A stretch of 64,000 nt of DNA from Umezawaea sp049997955. Its GTDB lineage: Bacteria; Actinomycetota; Actinomycetes; Mycobacteriales; Pseudonocardiaceae. Location: assembly GCA_049997955.1 (NCBI GenBank), contig JAEBDY010000007.1, positions 186,001 to 250,000 of the forward strand, given 5' to 3'. This document shows positions 23,189-32,081 of the stretch, piece after piece. Both the position numbers and the translations under genes were made by a program. The number at the start of each line of letters is the position of its first letter. Position 1 is the first letter of the stretch. The notes beneath the pieces are model-generated. The model searched no databases and was not told where the DNA came from. It was given only the letters and a program-made list of their open reading frames with translations.

Positions 23189-25687
23189 TTGCCCACAACG
23201 ATCGGACTCGGCCTCGCCGAGTTCCGCCACCGCCCCGGTCGCGCGCTGCTGCCCGGTGTCGCCCTGGTCGTCGGGGTGGCGTGCCTGACCGCTTCGCTGG
23301 TCCTGAGCGACGTGATCGTCGACTCGGCGGAAGCGGGCGCTCCGGTCGTGCCCTCGGCGGTGACGCTGGAGGTCGGTGTCGTCCGCGACCCGGACCTCGG
23401 CCGCGACCGGCAGCCGGTGCTCGACCAGGCCGCGGCGGACCGGATCGCCGCCGTGCCCGGTGTGGAGCGGGTGGTGCCGGTCCGCCGGATCCAGGCCGAC
23501 CTGCTGCTGGACGGCGGGCGGGCGGGCGTGCGGCGGGCGGCCGGTGACGTGGAGGTGGACAGCGACGGGCTGCGCCGCATCCCGATCGGGGAGGGGCGGT
23601 CTCCCGCGGCCGACGGCGAGATCGCCGTCGACAAGGTCACCGCGGAGAAGCACGACCTGACCGTCGGCTCCACCGTGAAGGTCGCCGACGCGCAGGGGAA
23701 GGCGCTCGACGTGGTGGTCTCGGGGATCACCAAGCGCGGTGGGCTGGCCGATGAGGCCGCCTTCGTGGTCGGCGAGGTCCTGGCGCCGAAGCTGGACCAG
23801 AAGCCGGCGGTCACGGACCTCCACGTCGTCGGTGGCGACCAGGCGGCCGTCGCGGCGGCCGCCGGTCCGGGACTGCGGGTGTCCGAGGTGCTCGACGACC
23901 AGCGCCGGGAGGGGGAGACCGGGGACAGCGGGTCGCTGGGCGCGATCCTGATCCTGTTCGCCATCCTGGCGCTCGCGACGGCGTCCTTCGTCTCCGCGGC
24001 CACGTTCCGCGCCGTGTACCTCCAGCGCCAGCGCCAGACCGCGCTGCTGCGCTGCCTCGGCGCGAACCGCAAGCCGCTCGTGGTGGCGAACATGGTGGAG
24101 GCGCTGTTCACCGGCGCGGTCGCGGGTGCGCTCGGCGCGCTGGCCGGTGGCCCGGTGGCGTTGGGGCTGTCCAAGGTCTTCGACGTCACCGGGATCTCGG
24201 AGATCTTCGGCGCGGTCGCGCTGAACCCGACCCTGCTGCCCCGGCCCCTCTACGTGGTGATCGGCGCGGTCGTGGCCGGGTTCCTCAGCGTGTTCGCCGC
24301 CCTCCGGCCGTCGCTGGCCGCGTCGCGGGTGTCACCGCTGGCCGCGCTGCGCACGTCGGAGGGCGCCACCCCGGACAGGTCGGTGGCCCGCCGCCGCCTG
24401 GTGTTCGGGATCGTCCTGGTGGTGGCCGCCGCGGGGCTGGGATCCATGGCCATCGCCGTGAAGGCGTCGGTCGCGGCGATGTTCCTGGTGCTGTTCTCCG
24501 GGATCGTCGGCGTGTTCGGGCTCTTCGGGGTGCTCGGGCCGGTCGTCGTGCCGAAGCTCAGCCTGGTGTTCGGCGTTCTCGCCGCGAAGGTCGGCGGCCC
24601 GCACTGGAAGCTCGCGGCGGCCGAGGTGCGCCGGGAGCCGCAGCGGTCCGCGTCGGTGGCGATGCCGCTCGTGCTGGCCGCCGCGATGGTGACCTTCTTC
24701 GCGGTCACCGTGGGGACGGCCCGCGAGATGGAGGCGGCGCTGTCGGAGTACCCCGGTCCGGACGTGGTCGTGTCCGACGTCGGCGAACGGCCGCTGCCGG
24801 GTGACGTGGCCGGGGTGACCGACCGCCCCGAGGTGGCGGGCCGGGCCGTGCTGCACCGCGCCGAGGGCGAGCGGGCGGACGGCGACCCCTTCACGGCGGT
24901 CGGCGCCGACCCGAAGCAGCTCGCGGAGTGGCTGAACGCCGAAGGCGGTGCCACCGGGATCGCGGACGTCCGCGAGGGCACCGCGCTGGTCTCGGAGTGG
25001 TCCCTGGAGTCGTGGAACACCGCGGTCGGGCAGCAGATCACCCTCGACGGGCTCGTGGGCGGCCCGCGCACGGTCACCGTCGTGGGCACCATCCCCGAAT
25101 CCCTGGTCGGGTACGCGGGCATCGTGGTCGCCGACCCGACCATCGGCCCCGCCACCAGCGTCGTCGTGGCGCTCAAGCCCGGCGCGGACGCGTCGGCGTA
25201 CCAGAGGGCGGTGCGGGCGGCGCTGCCGAACGCGCCGACGGTCGAGGCGGAGACCGCGGACGACGAGGCGGCGCAGGACCAGCGCTACCTCGACCTGGCG
25301 ACCGTGATGCTGATGGTGCTGCTGGGGCTGTCCGTGGCCGTGGCGGTCACCGGCATCGGCACCACGCTCACCATCTCGGTGCAGGAACGGCGCAAGGAAC
25401 TGGCGCTGCGGCGGGCGCTCGGCGTCACGAAGGGCGGGTTGCAGCACGGGATCGTGGCCGAGGCGGTGCTGCTGTCGCTGGTCGGCGTGCTCGGTGGCGG
25501 GCTGGTCGGGCTGGTCTACGCGCAGCTGACGATCACGGCCGCCGGGGTGTCCACGTTCCCCAGCGCGGACTGGGCCTCGCTGGGGCTGGGCGGGCTCGTC
25601 GTGGTCGCGCTCGCGGTGCTCTCCGCGTTCGGCCCGGCTCGCGGGGCGTCGAAGATCCGGCCCGCCGCAGGGCTCGCCTCGGGGTGA
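23189..25687 (+). CDS. FtsX/MacB-type ABC transporter permease (duplicated)
   Basis: 832 residues with two FtsX repeats. Each has an extracytoplasmic MacB-like domain (about 45-255 and 520-690) and following helices ('LILFAILALATASFVSAATFRAV', in part, and 'VMLMVLLGLSVAVAVTGIG'), then C-terminal FtsX blocks. TTG start with GAGGAG 3-8 nt upstream. Such permeases normally sit beside a LolD/MacB ATPase, and none is adjacent here. The nearest ATPase (19889) is of ABC-2 type. Role could be envelope remodelling or peptide export; the substrate is unknown. Confidence 0.88.
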   Translation: MPTTIGLGLAEFRHRPGRALLPGVALVVGVACLTASLVLSDVIVDSAEAGAPVVPSAVTLEVGVVRDPDLGRDRQPVLDQAAADRIAAVPGVERVVPVRRIQADLLLDGGRAGVRRAAGDVEVDSDGLRRIPIGEGRSPAADGEIAVDKVTAEKHDLTVGSTVKVADAQGKALDVVVSGITKRGGLADEAAFVVGEVLAPKLDQKPAVTDLHVVGGDQAAVAAAAGPGLRVSEVLDDQRREGETGDSGSLGAILILFAILALATASFVSAATFRAVYLQRQRQTALLRCLGANRKPLVVANMVEALFTGAVAGALGALAGGPVALGLSKVFDVTGISEIFGAVALNPTLLPRPLYVVIGAVVAGFLSVFAALRPSLAASRVSPLAALRTSEGATPDRSVARRRLVFGIVLVVAAAGLGSMAIAVKASVAAMFLVLFSGIVGVFGLFGVLGPVVVPKLSLVFGVLAAKVGGPHWKLAAAEVRREPQRSASVAMPLVLAAAMVTFFAVTVGTAREMEAALSEYPGPDVVVSDVGERPLPGDVAGVTDRPEVAGRAVLHRAEGERADGDPFTAVGADPKQLAEWLNAEGGATGIADVREGTALVSEWSLESWNTAVGQQITLDGLVGGPRTVTVVGTIPESLVGYAGIVVADPTIGPATSVVVALKPGADASAYQRAVRAALPNAPTVEAETADDEAAQDQRYLDLATVMLMVLLGLSVAVAVTGIGTTLTISVQERRKELALRRALGVTKGGLQHGIVAEAVLLSLVGVLGGGLVGLVYAQLTITAAGVSTFPSADWASLGLGGLVVVALAVLSAFGPARGASKIRPAAGLASG

Positions 25688-25753
25688 TGGTCGACCGTCG
25701 CCGGGCTGACGGGCGGGGGCGGATCGGCACGGGGTCCTCCTCGTGGGGGCGGA

Positions 25754-26938
25754 TCACGCCAGGTCGGGCGGCGTCGTCCCCCCGCCGGTTCCCGCCGCGT
25801 ACAGCCAGTCCAGTTCGCGGTAGTCGTCGTCGGCCCGCAGGGCGAACATCCGGTCGCGCACGGCCACCAGGAGCGGGTCGGCGGTGTGCCACAGGTCGCC
25901 CCACGGCCGCGCGGACGTCTGGCAGCGCACCGCCTTGGGCCGCCGGGCCCGCTGGAAGGCCTCCAGCGCGCCGTCCACGTCGTCGTGCAGCCTGCCGCCC
26001 AGCTCGACCGCGTCCTCCAGCGCCTGGCACGCCCCCTGGCCCAGGTACTGGAGCATCGGGTGGGCGGCGTCGCCGAGCAGCGCGAGCCGCCCGGTCACCC
26101 ACGTGTCGAGGGGCTCGCGGTCGTGCATGGCCCAGAACCGGTCGCGCCCCACCCGCGCCACGGCGTCCCGCACCGGTTCGCACGTGTCCGCGAACGCCGC
26201 GTCCAGTTCGTCCACACCGCCCCACTCGGCCTCGCCCGCGTGGAACCGGGGGCTGCAGAACACCGCGACCTGGTTGACCAGCGCGCCCGCCCGGACCGGG
26301 TACCGCACCAGGTGCAGGCCGGGGCCGATCCACAGCACGACGTCGTCGGACGCGTCGTCCCCGCGCGGCGCGGTGCCCCGGTAGGCGGCGTACCCGCTGC
26401 ACACCGGCTCGTCGTCGCTCAGGTGCCGCCGCAGCGCGGACCGGAGCCCGTCGGCGGCCAGCAGCGTCCGGGCGCGGTAGGTCGAGCCGTCGGCGCATCG
26501 GACGTCCGCCCCGTCGGCCCGCACCTCCGACGACACGACCTCCCGGTCGGCTTCCAGGGTGATCAGGTCATGGGCGGCGCAGTGCCGCAGCAGCACGTCG
26601 AGCAGGTCGCCGCGGTGCATGACGAGATAGGGGTGGCCGAACCGGTCGCGGAAGGCTCCACCCAGGTCGAGCCTGGTCAGCTCACGGCCGCTCACCGCGT
26701 CCCTGAGCACGCCCGCACCCGGCTGGACGGCCAGCGGGAGGACGTCGTCGAGCACGCCGAGCGCGTCCAGCGCGCGGCTCGCGTTGGGGCCCATCTGCAG
26801 TCCGGCGCCGATCTCGCCGAACTCGGCGGACCGCTCCAGCACGTGCGCGGGCAGGCCGTGGCGGGCGGCGGACAGCGCGGTGGCGAGCCCGCCGATCCCG
26901 CCCCCGACGATCAGCAGAGGCACCTCGACAGTGCTCAA
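25754..26938 (-). CDS. FAD-dependent aromatic monooxygenase (3-hydroxybenzoate 6-hydroxylase-like)
   Basis: 394 residues from TTG at 26938 (GAAGGA upstream). The Rossmann motif 'LLIVGGGIGGLATALSAARHG' gives GxGxxG, 'DGLRSALRRH' is the DG box, and 'GRLALLGDAAHPMLQYLGQG' is the GD motif that binds FAD ribityl. These are the marks of class A flavoprotein monooxygenases acting on phenolic acids. 'GEIGAGLQMGPNASRAL' resembles salicylate/3-hydroxybenzoate hydroxylases. No other aromatic catabolism gene is nearby. Divergent from dop. Confidence 0.88.
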   Translation of the reverse strand: MSTVEVPLLIVGGGIGGLATALSAARHGLPAHVLERSAEFGEIGAGLQMGPNASRALDALGVLDDVLPLAVQPGAGVLRDAVSGRELTRLDLGGAFRDRFGHPYLVMHRGDLLDVLLRHCAAHDLITLEADREVVSSEVRADGADVRCADGSTYRARTLLAADGLRSALRRHLSDDEPVCSGYAAYRGTAPRGDDASDDVVLWIGPGLHLVRYPVRAGALVNQVAVFCSPRFHAGEAEWGGVDELDAAFADTCEPVRDAVARVGRDRFWAMHDREPLDTWVTGRLALLGDAAHPMLQYLGQGACQALEDAVELGGRLHDDVDGALEAFQRARRPKAVRCQTSARPWGDLWHTADPLLVAVRDRMFALRADDDYRELDWLYAAGTGGGTTPPDLA

Positions 26939-27011
26939 AGCGGGTCCTTCCGTCCGTAGCGAACGCAGACTATTGGCAACGCCAAGTAGCCCCGAGCAGG
27001 GGCGGACGCCG

Positions 27012-27017
27012 TAGGCT
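27012..27017 (+). promoter_or_regulatory. -10 element TAGGCT of dop (leaderless)
   Basis: TAGGCT, six bases, then ATG at 27024, with no Shine-Dalgarno sequence. It is the same hexamer and spacing as the site-2 protease promoter. A TTGGC-AAC-GCCAA dyad lies further upstream (26973-26985) in the region shared with the divergent monooxygenase gene. Confidence 0.65.
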
Positions 27018-27023
27018 GCTCGT

Positions 27024-28529
27024 ATGAGGCGGATCATGGGAACCGAAGTCGAGTACGGCATCTCGGTGCCGGGGGATGCGACGGCGAACCCGGTGCTGAC
27101 CTCGACACAGGTCGTGCTGGCCTACGCGGCGGCGGCCGACATCCCGCGCGCCCGACGCGCCCGGTGGGACTACGAGGTGGAATCACCGCTGCGCGACGCG
27201 CGCGGGTTCGACCTCGGTGTGCCGGGCAACCACCCGATCGACACCGACGTCGAGGACCTCGGCGCGGCCAACGTCATCCTCACCAACGGCGCCCGGCTCT
27301 ACGTCGACCACGCGCACCCGGAGTACTCGGCGCCCGAGGTCACGAACGCGCGCGACGCGGTGATCTGGGACAAGGCGGGCGAGCGGATCATGGAGCAGGC
27401 GGCGATCAAGGCCGCCAGCGTCCCCGGCCAGCCCCGGCTCCAGCTGTACAAGAACAACGTCGACGGCAAGGGCGCCAGCTACGGCACCCACGAGAACTAC
27501 CTGATGGCCCGCAGCACGCCGTTCACCGCGGTGATCGGCGGGCTCACCCCGTTCTTCGCGTCGCGGCAGGTCATCACCGGTTCCGGCCGGGTCGGCATCG
27601 GCCCCACCGGCGACGAGGAGGGCTTCCAGCTCTCCCAGCGGTCGGACTACATCGAGGTCGAGGTCGGCCTGGAGACGACGCTCAAGCGCGGCATCATCAA
27701 CACCCGCGACGAGCCGCACGCCGACGCGGACAAGTACCGCAGGCTGCACTGCATCATCGGCGACGCGAACCTGGCCGAGTACTCGACGTTCCTCAAGGTC
27801 GGCACCACGTCGGTCGTGCTGGACATGATCGAGGCCGGCAGGCGGTTCGACGACCTGCGCCTGCTCGACCCGGTGCGCGCGGTGCACCAGATCAGCCACG
27901 ACCCGACGCTCAAGGTGAAGGTCGAGCTGACCGGCGGCCGCAAGCTGACCGGCCTGGAGATCCAGTACGCCTACCACGAGCGCGCGGTGAAGTTCGTCGA
28001 GGAGGACAGCGCGGGCGACCACGCCGCCGACCGCGACGTGCTGCGCATCTGGGGCGAGGTGCTCGACGCCCTGTCCCGCGACCCGCAGGAGTGCGCCGAC
28101 CGGCTCGACTGGGTCGCGAAGCTCCGGCTGCTGGAGGGCTACCGGTCCCGCGACAACCTGGCCTGGGGCGCCCCCCGGCTCAAGCTCGTCGACCTCCAGT
28201 ACTCCGACGTGCGGCTGGACAAGGGCCTGTACAACCGGCTGGTCGCGCGCGGCTCGATGAAACGCCTGGTCAGCGAGGACGAGGTGCTCGCGGCCATCAA
28301 GTCGCCGCCGGAGGACACCCGCGCGTACTTCCGCGGCCGGTGCCTGGAGCGGTACCCGCAGTCGGTCGCCGCAGCCTCGTGGGACTCGGTGATCTTCGAC
28401 CTCGGTCGCGAATCACTCGTCCGGATCCCCACCCTTGAGCCCTTGCGCGGCACGAAAGCGCACGTCGGAGCGCTTCTGGAGGCCGCGGAGACCGCCGAGC
28501 AACTGGTGGACGCCCTCACGAGGGGCTGA
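27024..28529 (+). CDS. dop: Deamidase of Pup / depupylase Dop
   Basis: 501 residues, carboxylate-amine ligase (glutamine-synthetase-like) fold. The N-terminus 'MRRIMGTEVEYGIS' gives the ATP/Mg glutamates, and D95 in 'LYVDHAHPEYSAPE' corresponds to the catalytic Asp of mycobacterial Dop. The extra loop 'RRARWDYEVESPLRDARGFD' distinguishes Dop from PafA. It deamidates the C-terminal Gln of Pup to Glu and also removes Pup from substrates. The start is supported by TAGGCT exactly six bases before the ATG. pup follows 107 nt downstream. Confidence 0.97.
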   Translation: MRRIMGTEVEYGISVPGDATANPVLTSTQVVLAYAAAADIPRARRARWDYEVESPLRDARGFDLGVPGNHPIDTDVEDLGAANVILTNGARLYVDHAHPEYSAPEVTNARDAVIWDKAGERIMEQAAIKAASVPGQPRLQLYKNNVDGKGASYGTHENYLMARSTPFTAVIGGLTPFFASRQVITGSGRVGIGPTGDEEGFQLSQRSDYIEVEVGLETTLKRGIINTRDEPHADADKYRRLHCIIGDANLAEYSTFLKVGTTSVVLDMIEAGRRFDDLRLLDPVRAVHQISHDPTLKVKVELTGGRKLTGLEIQYAYHERAVKFVEEDSAGDHAADRDVLRIWGEVLDALSRDPQECADRLDWVAKLRLLEGYRSRDNLAWGAPRLKLVDLQYSDVRLDKGLYNRLVARGSMKRLVSEDEVLAAIKSPPEDTRAYFRGRCLERYPQSVAAASWDSVIFDLGRESLVRIPTLEPLRGTKAHVGALLEAAETAEQLVDALTRG

Positions 28530-28636
28530 TCATCGAACCCGTGTGGCAGGCACTAATTGTCGGACCGCCTGGGTAATGTTGTCGGTGACCCCTTCAGTTG
28601 GGTTCGATGTCGGCTTCGCCGACGCGGGAGGCTGAG

Positions 28637-28831
28637 ATGGCACAGGAACAGGTTCAGCGCCAAGGCGGCGGTGACGGAGACGACGGCGGCGACGGTGCGG
28701 CCGCCGCCGGTCAGGAACGACGCGAGAAGCTCGGCGAGGACGTCGACGCGATCCTGGACGAGATCGACGACGTCCTGGAGGAGAACGCCGAGGACTTCGT
28801 GCGGGCATACGTGCAAAAGGGCGGCCAGTAG
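28637..28831 (+). CDS. pup: Prokaryotic ubiquitin-like protein Pup
   Basis: 64 residues ending GGQ, the form that Dop must deamidate before ligation. The central helix 'AILDEIDDVLEENAEDFVR' forms the Mpa-binding coiled coil, and the N-terminal part is disordered and Gly/Asp/Gln-rich. The ATG at 28637 has GGGAGG 6 nt upstream; the in-frame ATG at 28598 would add 13 residues atypical for Pup. It is followed 52 nt later by prcB. Confidence 0.97.
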   Translation: MAQEQVQRQGGGDGDDGGDGAAAAGQERREKLGEDVDAILDEIDDVLEENAEDFVRAYVQKGGQ

Positions 28832-28883
28832 GCGGTAGACCACCGCCAACCAGCCGACTCGGGGACAGGAGACGAAGCCACAC

Positions 28884-29723
28884 ATGGAAAACAGCTCGTC
28901 CGGGCGGTACCCGTCCGCGTCGCTGCCCCCGGCGTACTTGACGCCGGGGTCATCGTCGTTCACCGACTTCCTGCGCGCACAGGCGCCCGAGTTGCTGCCT
29001 TCCGGGCGGAAGCTGCCCGAGGGCAGCCACGTCCAGGCCCCGCACGGGACGACGATCGTGGCCGTCACCTTCAAGGGCGGCGTGCTGATCGCGGGCGACC
29101 GGCGGGCGACGATGGGCAACGTGATCGCCCAGCGCGACATGAAGAAGGTGTTCGTCACCGACGACTACTCCGCCGTCGGCATCGCGGGCACCGCGGGCAT
29201 CGCGATCGAGATCGTGCGCCTGTTCGCGGTCGAACTCCGCCACTACGAGAAGATCGAGGGCGTCTCGCTCTCCCTCGACGGCAAGGCCAACCGCCTGTCC
29301 GCGATGATCAGGGGCAACCTCGACGCCGCGATGGCCGGACTGGCCGTCGTGCCGCTGTTCGCGGGCTTCGACATCGAGGCCGCCGACCCCGACCGCGCGG
29401 GCCGGATCGTGTCCTACGACGTCACCGGCGGCCGCTACGAGGAGACCCAGGGCTACCAGGCCGTCGGCTCCGGCTCGCTGTTCGCCAAGTCGGCGCTGAA
29501 GAAGCTCTACGACCCGAACGCGGACGCCGAAGGCGCCGCGCGCGCCGCCGTCGAGTCGCTCTACGACGCGGCGGACGACGACACGGCCACCGGCGGACCG
29601 GACACCGTGCGGCGCATCTACCCGGTGATCGTGACGATCACCGCGGCCGAGGGCGCCGTCCCGCTGTCCGACGAGCAGACGGCCGCGGTCGCCGAAGCCG
29701 TCGTCGAAGGCCGCCGGGTCTAG
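28884..29723 (+). CDS. prcB: 20S proteasome beta subunit PrcB
   Basis: 279 residues. A 55-residue propeptide ends 'HVQAPHG' before the N-terminal nucleophile T56 ('TTIVAVTFKGGVLIAGDRRA'). Conserved Asp and Lys residues of the Ntn-hydrolase site lie in 'DRRA' and 'MKKVF'. After autocleavage, heptameric beta rings provide the threonine-protease activity. It is followed by prcA after 40 nt, in the standard pup-prcB-prcA order. Confidence 0.97.
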   Translation: MENSSSGRYPSASLPPAYLTPGSSSFTDFLRAQAPELLPSGRKLPEGSHVQAPHGTTIVAVTFKGGVLIAGDRRATMGNVIAQRDMKKVFVTDDYSAVGIAGTAGIAIEIVRLFAVELRHYEKIEGVSLSLDGKANRLSAMIRGNLDAAMAGLAVVPLFAGFDIEAADPDRAGRIVSYDVTGGRYEETQGYQAVGSGSLFAKSALKKLYDPNADAEGAARAAVESLYDAADDDTATGGPDTVRRIYPVIVTITAAEGAVPLSDEQTAAVAEAVVEGRRV

Positions 29724-29763
29724 CCGTGCCCACCACCATCCGCCGAGGTCAGGAGCCGCGCCA

Positions 29764-30573
29764 GTGACGATGCCGTTGTACGCCTCCCCCGAGCAGATCC
29801 TGCGCGACCGCTCGGAGTACGCCAGGAAGGGTATTGCCAGGGGCCGCAGCGTCGTCGTGCTCAGGTACGCCGACGGAATCCTCTTCGTGGCAGAGAACCC
29901 GTCGAGCACGCTGCACAAGGTCTCCGAGATCTACGACCGCATCGGCTTCGCCGCCGTCGGCCGGTACAGCGAGTTCGAGAACCTCCGCCAGGCGGGCATC
30001 CGGTTCGCCGACATCCGGGGGTACCAGAACGACCCCCGCGACGTGACCGGTCGCTCGCTGGCCAACGTGTACGCGCAGACGCTCGGCTCGATCTTCACCG
30101 AGCAGATCAAGCCCCTCGAGGTGGAGATCTGCATCGCCGAGGTCGGGAGCCAGCCGGAGCAGGACACGATGTACCGGTTGACCTACGACGGGTCGATCTG
30201 GGAAGAGCCGCAGTACGTGGTGATGGGCGGCCAGGCCGAGGCCACCACCACGGCCCTGAAGGACCTGTTCAGCGACGGTCTGTCGCTGGCGGAAGCCGTC
30301 GGGGTGGCCGTGCGCGGCCTCAGCGCGGGCTCGACGTCCACCGGGAACGGCAAGCCGGACCTGCTGGACCGCGGGAAGCTCGAAGTGGCGGTCCTGGAAC
30401 GCGACCGACCCCGGCGGGCGTTCCGCCGGATCATCGGAGCCGCACTGGACGCGATGCTGCCGGGCGACGAAACCCCCGAGGAGCCCGAGTCGGAGGCGCC
30501 GAACTCCGACAAGGCGGGTCCGGCCAAGCCCACGAAGGACGTGAACCTCCCGCCCAACGACGACAAGGCCTAG
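29764..30573 (+). CDS. prcA: 20S proteasome alpha subunit PrcA
   Basis: 269 residues. The N-terminal gating helix 'YASPEQILRDRSEYARKGIA' and 'GRSVVVLRYADGILFVAENPS' are typical of actinobacterial PrcA. It forms the outer alpha rings that gate the core and bind the Mpa C-terminus. A long acidic/Pro-rich tail (about 238-269, 'DETPEEPESEAPNSDKAG') is probably disordered. GTG start at 29764; the ATG two codons later is an alternative. A clear terminator follows 15 nt after the stop. Confidence 0.97.
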   Translation: MTMPLYASPEQILRDRSEYARKGIARGRSVVVLRYADGILFVAENPSSTLHKVSEIYDRIGFAAVGRYSEFENLRQAGIRFADIRGYQNDPRDVTGRSLANVYAQTLGSIFTEQIKPLEVEICIAEVGSQPEQDTMYRLTYDGSIWEEPQYVVMGGQAEATTTALKDLFSDGLSLAEAVGVAVRGLSAGSTSTGNGKPDLLDRGKLEVAVLERDRPRRAFRRIIGAALDAMLPGDETPEEPESEAPNSDKAGPAKPTKDVNLPPNDDKA

Positions 30574-30588
30574 GTTCTCTTAGCTGGC

Positions 30589-30618
30589 GGGGCATCTCCG
30601 GAAGGTCGGAGGTGCCCC
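30589..30618 (+). terminator. Terminator of the dop-pup-prcBA operon
   Basis: GGGGCATCTCC (30589-30599) pairs with GGAGGTGCCCC (30608-30618) across an 8-nt loop, 15 nt after the prcA stop. There is no U-run, but the stem is strong. The stem sequence is partly echoed in the tandem repeats that follow. Confidence 0.75.
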
Positions 30619-30870
30619 GTTCGGCTGTTCCGGGGGCTCGTGCTTTGAGCCGGTGGGCAGCCTTGGGGATGGTCCGTTGGGTTGTCCGGGGGACTCTTGC
30701 TTTGAGTTGGTGGGGCATCCTTGGGGAGTTCTGTGCGGTTGTCCGGGGACTCGTGCTTTGAGTCGGCTGGGCGTCCTCAGGGAGTTCCGTTCGGTTGTCT
30801 GGGGAGACTCGTGTCCTCGGTCAGTGGGGCATTCTCGGGGTGCCTCGTTCGGCTGTTCGGGATCTGCTGT
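30619..30870. repeat. Degenerate 57-nt tandem repeats, about 4.4 copies
   Basis: Copies start near 30619, 30676, 30733, 30789 and 30847 (periods 57, 57, 56, 58). Each begins GTTCGGCTGTTC or a variant and contains a CTCGTGCTTTGAG(c/t)(c/t)GG core. The minus strand stays open through the array (30580-31227) with a 19-residue periodicity, but has no ribosome site or recognisable domain, so I do not call it a gene. Confidence 0.75.
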
Positions 30871-31015
30871 CCACCTCGATCCTTGTGGCCGGCCCCGGAC
30901 ATGGCCGGGGTTCACCTGGGCGGGGTCCGGACCGACCGCGAGTCGGCTGTGCGGACGCTGGGAGTTGGCTTTCCCGAATCCAGTCCCCGGCCTGATCCCG
31001 ATCCGAAGCGCCCTC

Positions 31016-31074
31016 ATTGGTGATCTTGGTTTGTCAAGGCATCTTTCCCGCCTTGACAAACCAAGATCACCAAT
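31016..31074. repeat. Palindromic element, hairpin C
   Basis: A perfect 25-bp inverted repeat, arms 31016-31040 and 31050-31074, loop ATCTTTCCC 31041-31049. Left flank is GCCTGATCCCGATCC then AGCGCCCTC; right flank is GGAGACAATTGCGCGAGCGG. The arm sequence (GGTGATCTTGGTTT) differs completely from that of A, B and D outside the invariant GTCAAGGC. Confidence 0.92.
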
Positions 31075-31205
31075 GGAGACAATTGCGCGAGCGGGATGAG
31101 GTTGGTTCCTCGTGGGCTCGGGTGCTTCGGGGTGTCTGGCCTGCGCCAATGCCTGAGGTGGGCCGGTGTCGGGGTTTGGGTCCCCCCATTCGCTCAATTG
31201 TCTCC

Positions 31206-31264
31206 ATGGCCGTCCGCTACGCGTCAAGGCGGGAAAGATGCCTTGACACGTAGCGGACGGCCAT
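31206..31264. repeat. Palindromic element, hairpin D
   Basis: A 25-bp inverted repeat with one mismatch, arms 31206-31230 and 31240-31264, loop GGGAAAGAT 31231-31239. Opposite orientation to hairpin C. CAATTG boxes bound the C-D spacer at 31080-31085 and 31195-31200. The outer arm GGCCGTCCGCTACG is shared with hairpin A, so D and A are sister copies. Confidence 0.92.
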
Positions 31265-31309
31265 GAGGGCGCTGGGGATCGGGGGCAGGGAGGGGTCTGG
31301 GCTCCCTTG

Positions 31310-31475
31310 GGGTGCGTGTTTCCGCCTGGCTGTGGGCGGTTGGTTGCGTGCTTTTGCTGAGCTGTGGGCGGTTGGTTGCGCGCGGCCGCTTGAGCTGTGG
31401 TGGTCGAGATGCGTGCTGTCGTTTGAGCTGTCCTGTGGCGAGATGCGTGTAGCCGCTTGGACTGTGGTGGGCGTC
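31310..31475. repeat. 33-34-nt tandem repeat array, about 5 copies
   Basis: Copies start near 31310, 31343, 31375, 31408 and 31442, containing G(a/t)TGCGTG then GCTTGAGCTGTGG or variants. It is the reverse complement of the array at 10163-10315. The roughly 45 bp between array and hairpin (GATCGGGGGCAGGGAGGGG onwards) are also shared with the other locus, so hairpin and array belong to one larger repeated unit. Confidence 0.75.
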
Positions 31476-31520
31476 GTCCGTGCGTCCGTGTGCGCTGTCA
31501 CCCGATCAACGTTTCACCGA

Positions 31521-32081
31521 TCACGCGACCGAAGCGAGCACCTTGTCGAACGCGCGCGTCAGTGTTGTCGCGGCTTCCCTCGTGGCGTTCACGAAGTACA
31601 CGTCCACCGTCCTGTCGCCCGTGCTGATGTCGCCCTCCACAACTGTGCCGTCGCGGGTGCAGGTCTTCGCGTTGGTCACGGTCGAGTTGGTCAGGGTGCC
31701 GCCGTTGTCCGTGCAGCCGCGCTCGAAGTTGGTGCGGGCCGCTGCCGCGTTGGGGCCGGTCACGGTGTCGACCCGCAGGACCAGCGGGTCGCCTGCTCCC
31801 TGTGGGGTGGTCGAGGACGTGTAGAGGCAGACCAGTGCTTTCACGTCCGGTTGGGTTTCCAGGTCGTGGTCCTCGCGGGTGTCGGACAGTTCGAAGACCA
31901 GGCCTGTGGCGGTGGACAGGTCGGAGGCGCTGAGGGGGCAGTCGCCGTTGGGGGTGGTGGTCGCCGCGGTCGGGGTGGGGGGTGACGTGCTGGTGGCGGC
32001 CGTGGGTGTGCCTGCCGTGCTGCACGCGGTCGCGGCCAGGCAGAGGACGGCTGTCGTGAGCAGGCCGGCGGTGCGCTTCAT
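31521..32081 (-). CDS. Secreted lipoprotein, DUF3558-like
   Basis: 186 residues. The signal peptide ends in the lipobox 'AATAC' (Cys20). A Thr/Pro/Ala linker (residues 21-45) leads to a domain with four cysteines ('GDCPLSASDLSTATGL', 'ALVCLY', 'RGCTDN', 'KTCTRD'), resembling DUF3558 lipoproteins of Pseudonocardiales and mycobacteria. Function unknown; it is probably anchored on the outer face of the membrane. The ATG has GAGGAG 6 nt upstream. It lies downstream of the exporter genes but is separated by 230 bp without a recognisable gene. Confidence 0.8.
   Translation of the reverse strand: MKRTAGLLTTAVLCLAATACSTAGTPTAATSTSPPTPTAATTTPNGDCPLSASDLSTATGLVFELSDTREDHDLETQPDVKALVCLYTSSTTPQGAGDPLVLRVDTVTGPNAAAARTNFERGCTDNGGTLTNSTVTNAKTCTRDGTVVEGDISTGDRTVDVYFVNATREAATTLTRAFDKVLASVA

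Noticed and set aside
30580..31227. A 215-residue minus-strand repeat protein over the 57-nt array
   Set aside because: No ribosome site, no recognisable domain, runs through hairpin C, and the copies vary in length by single bases (56-58), which is not expected for a selected coding repeat.
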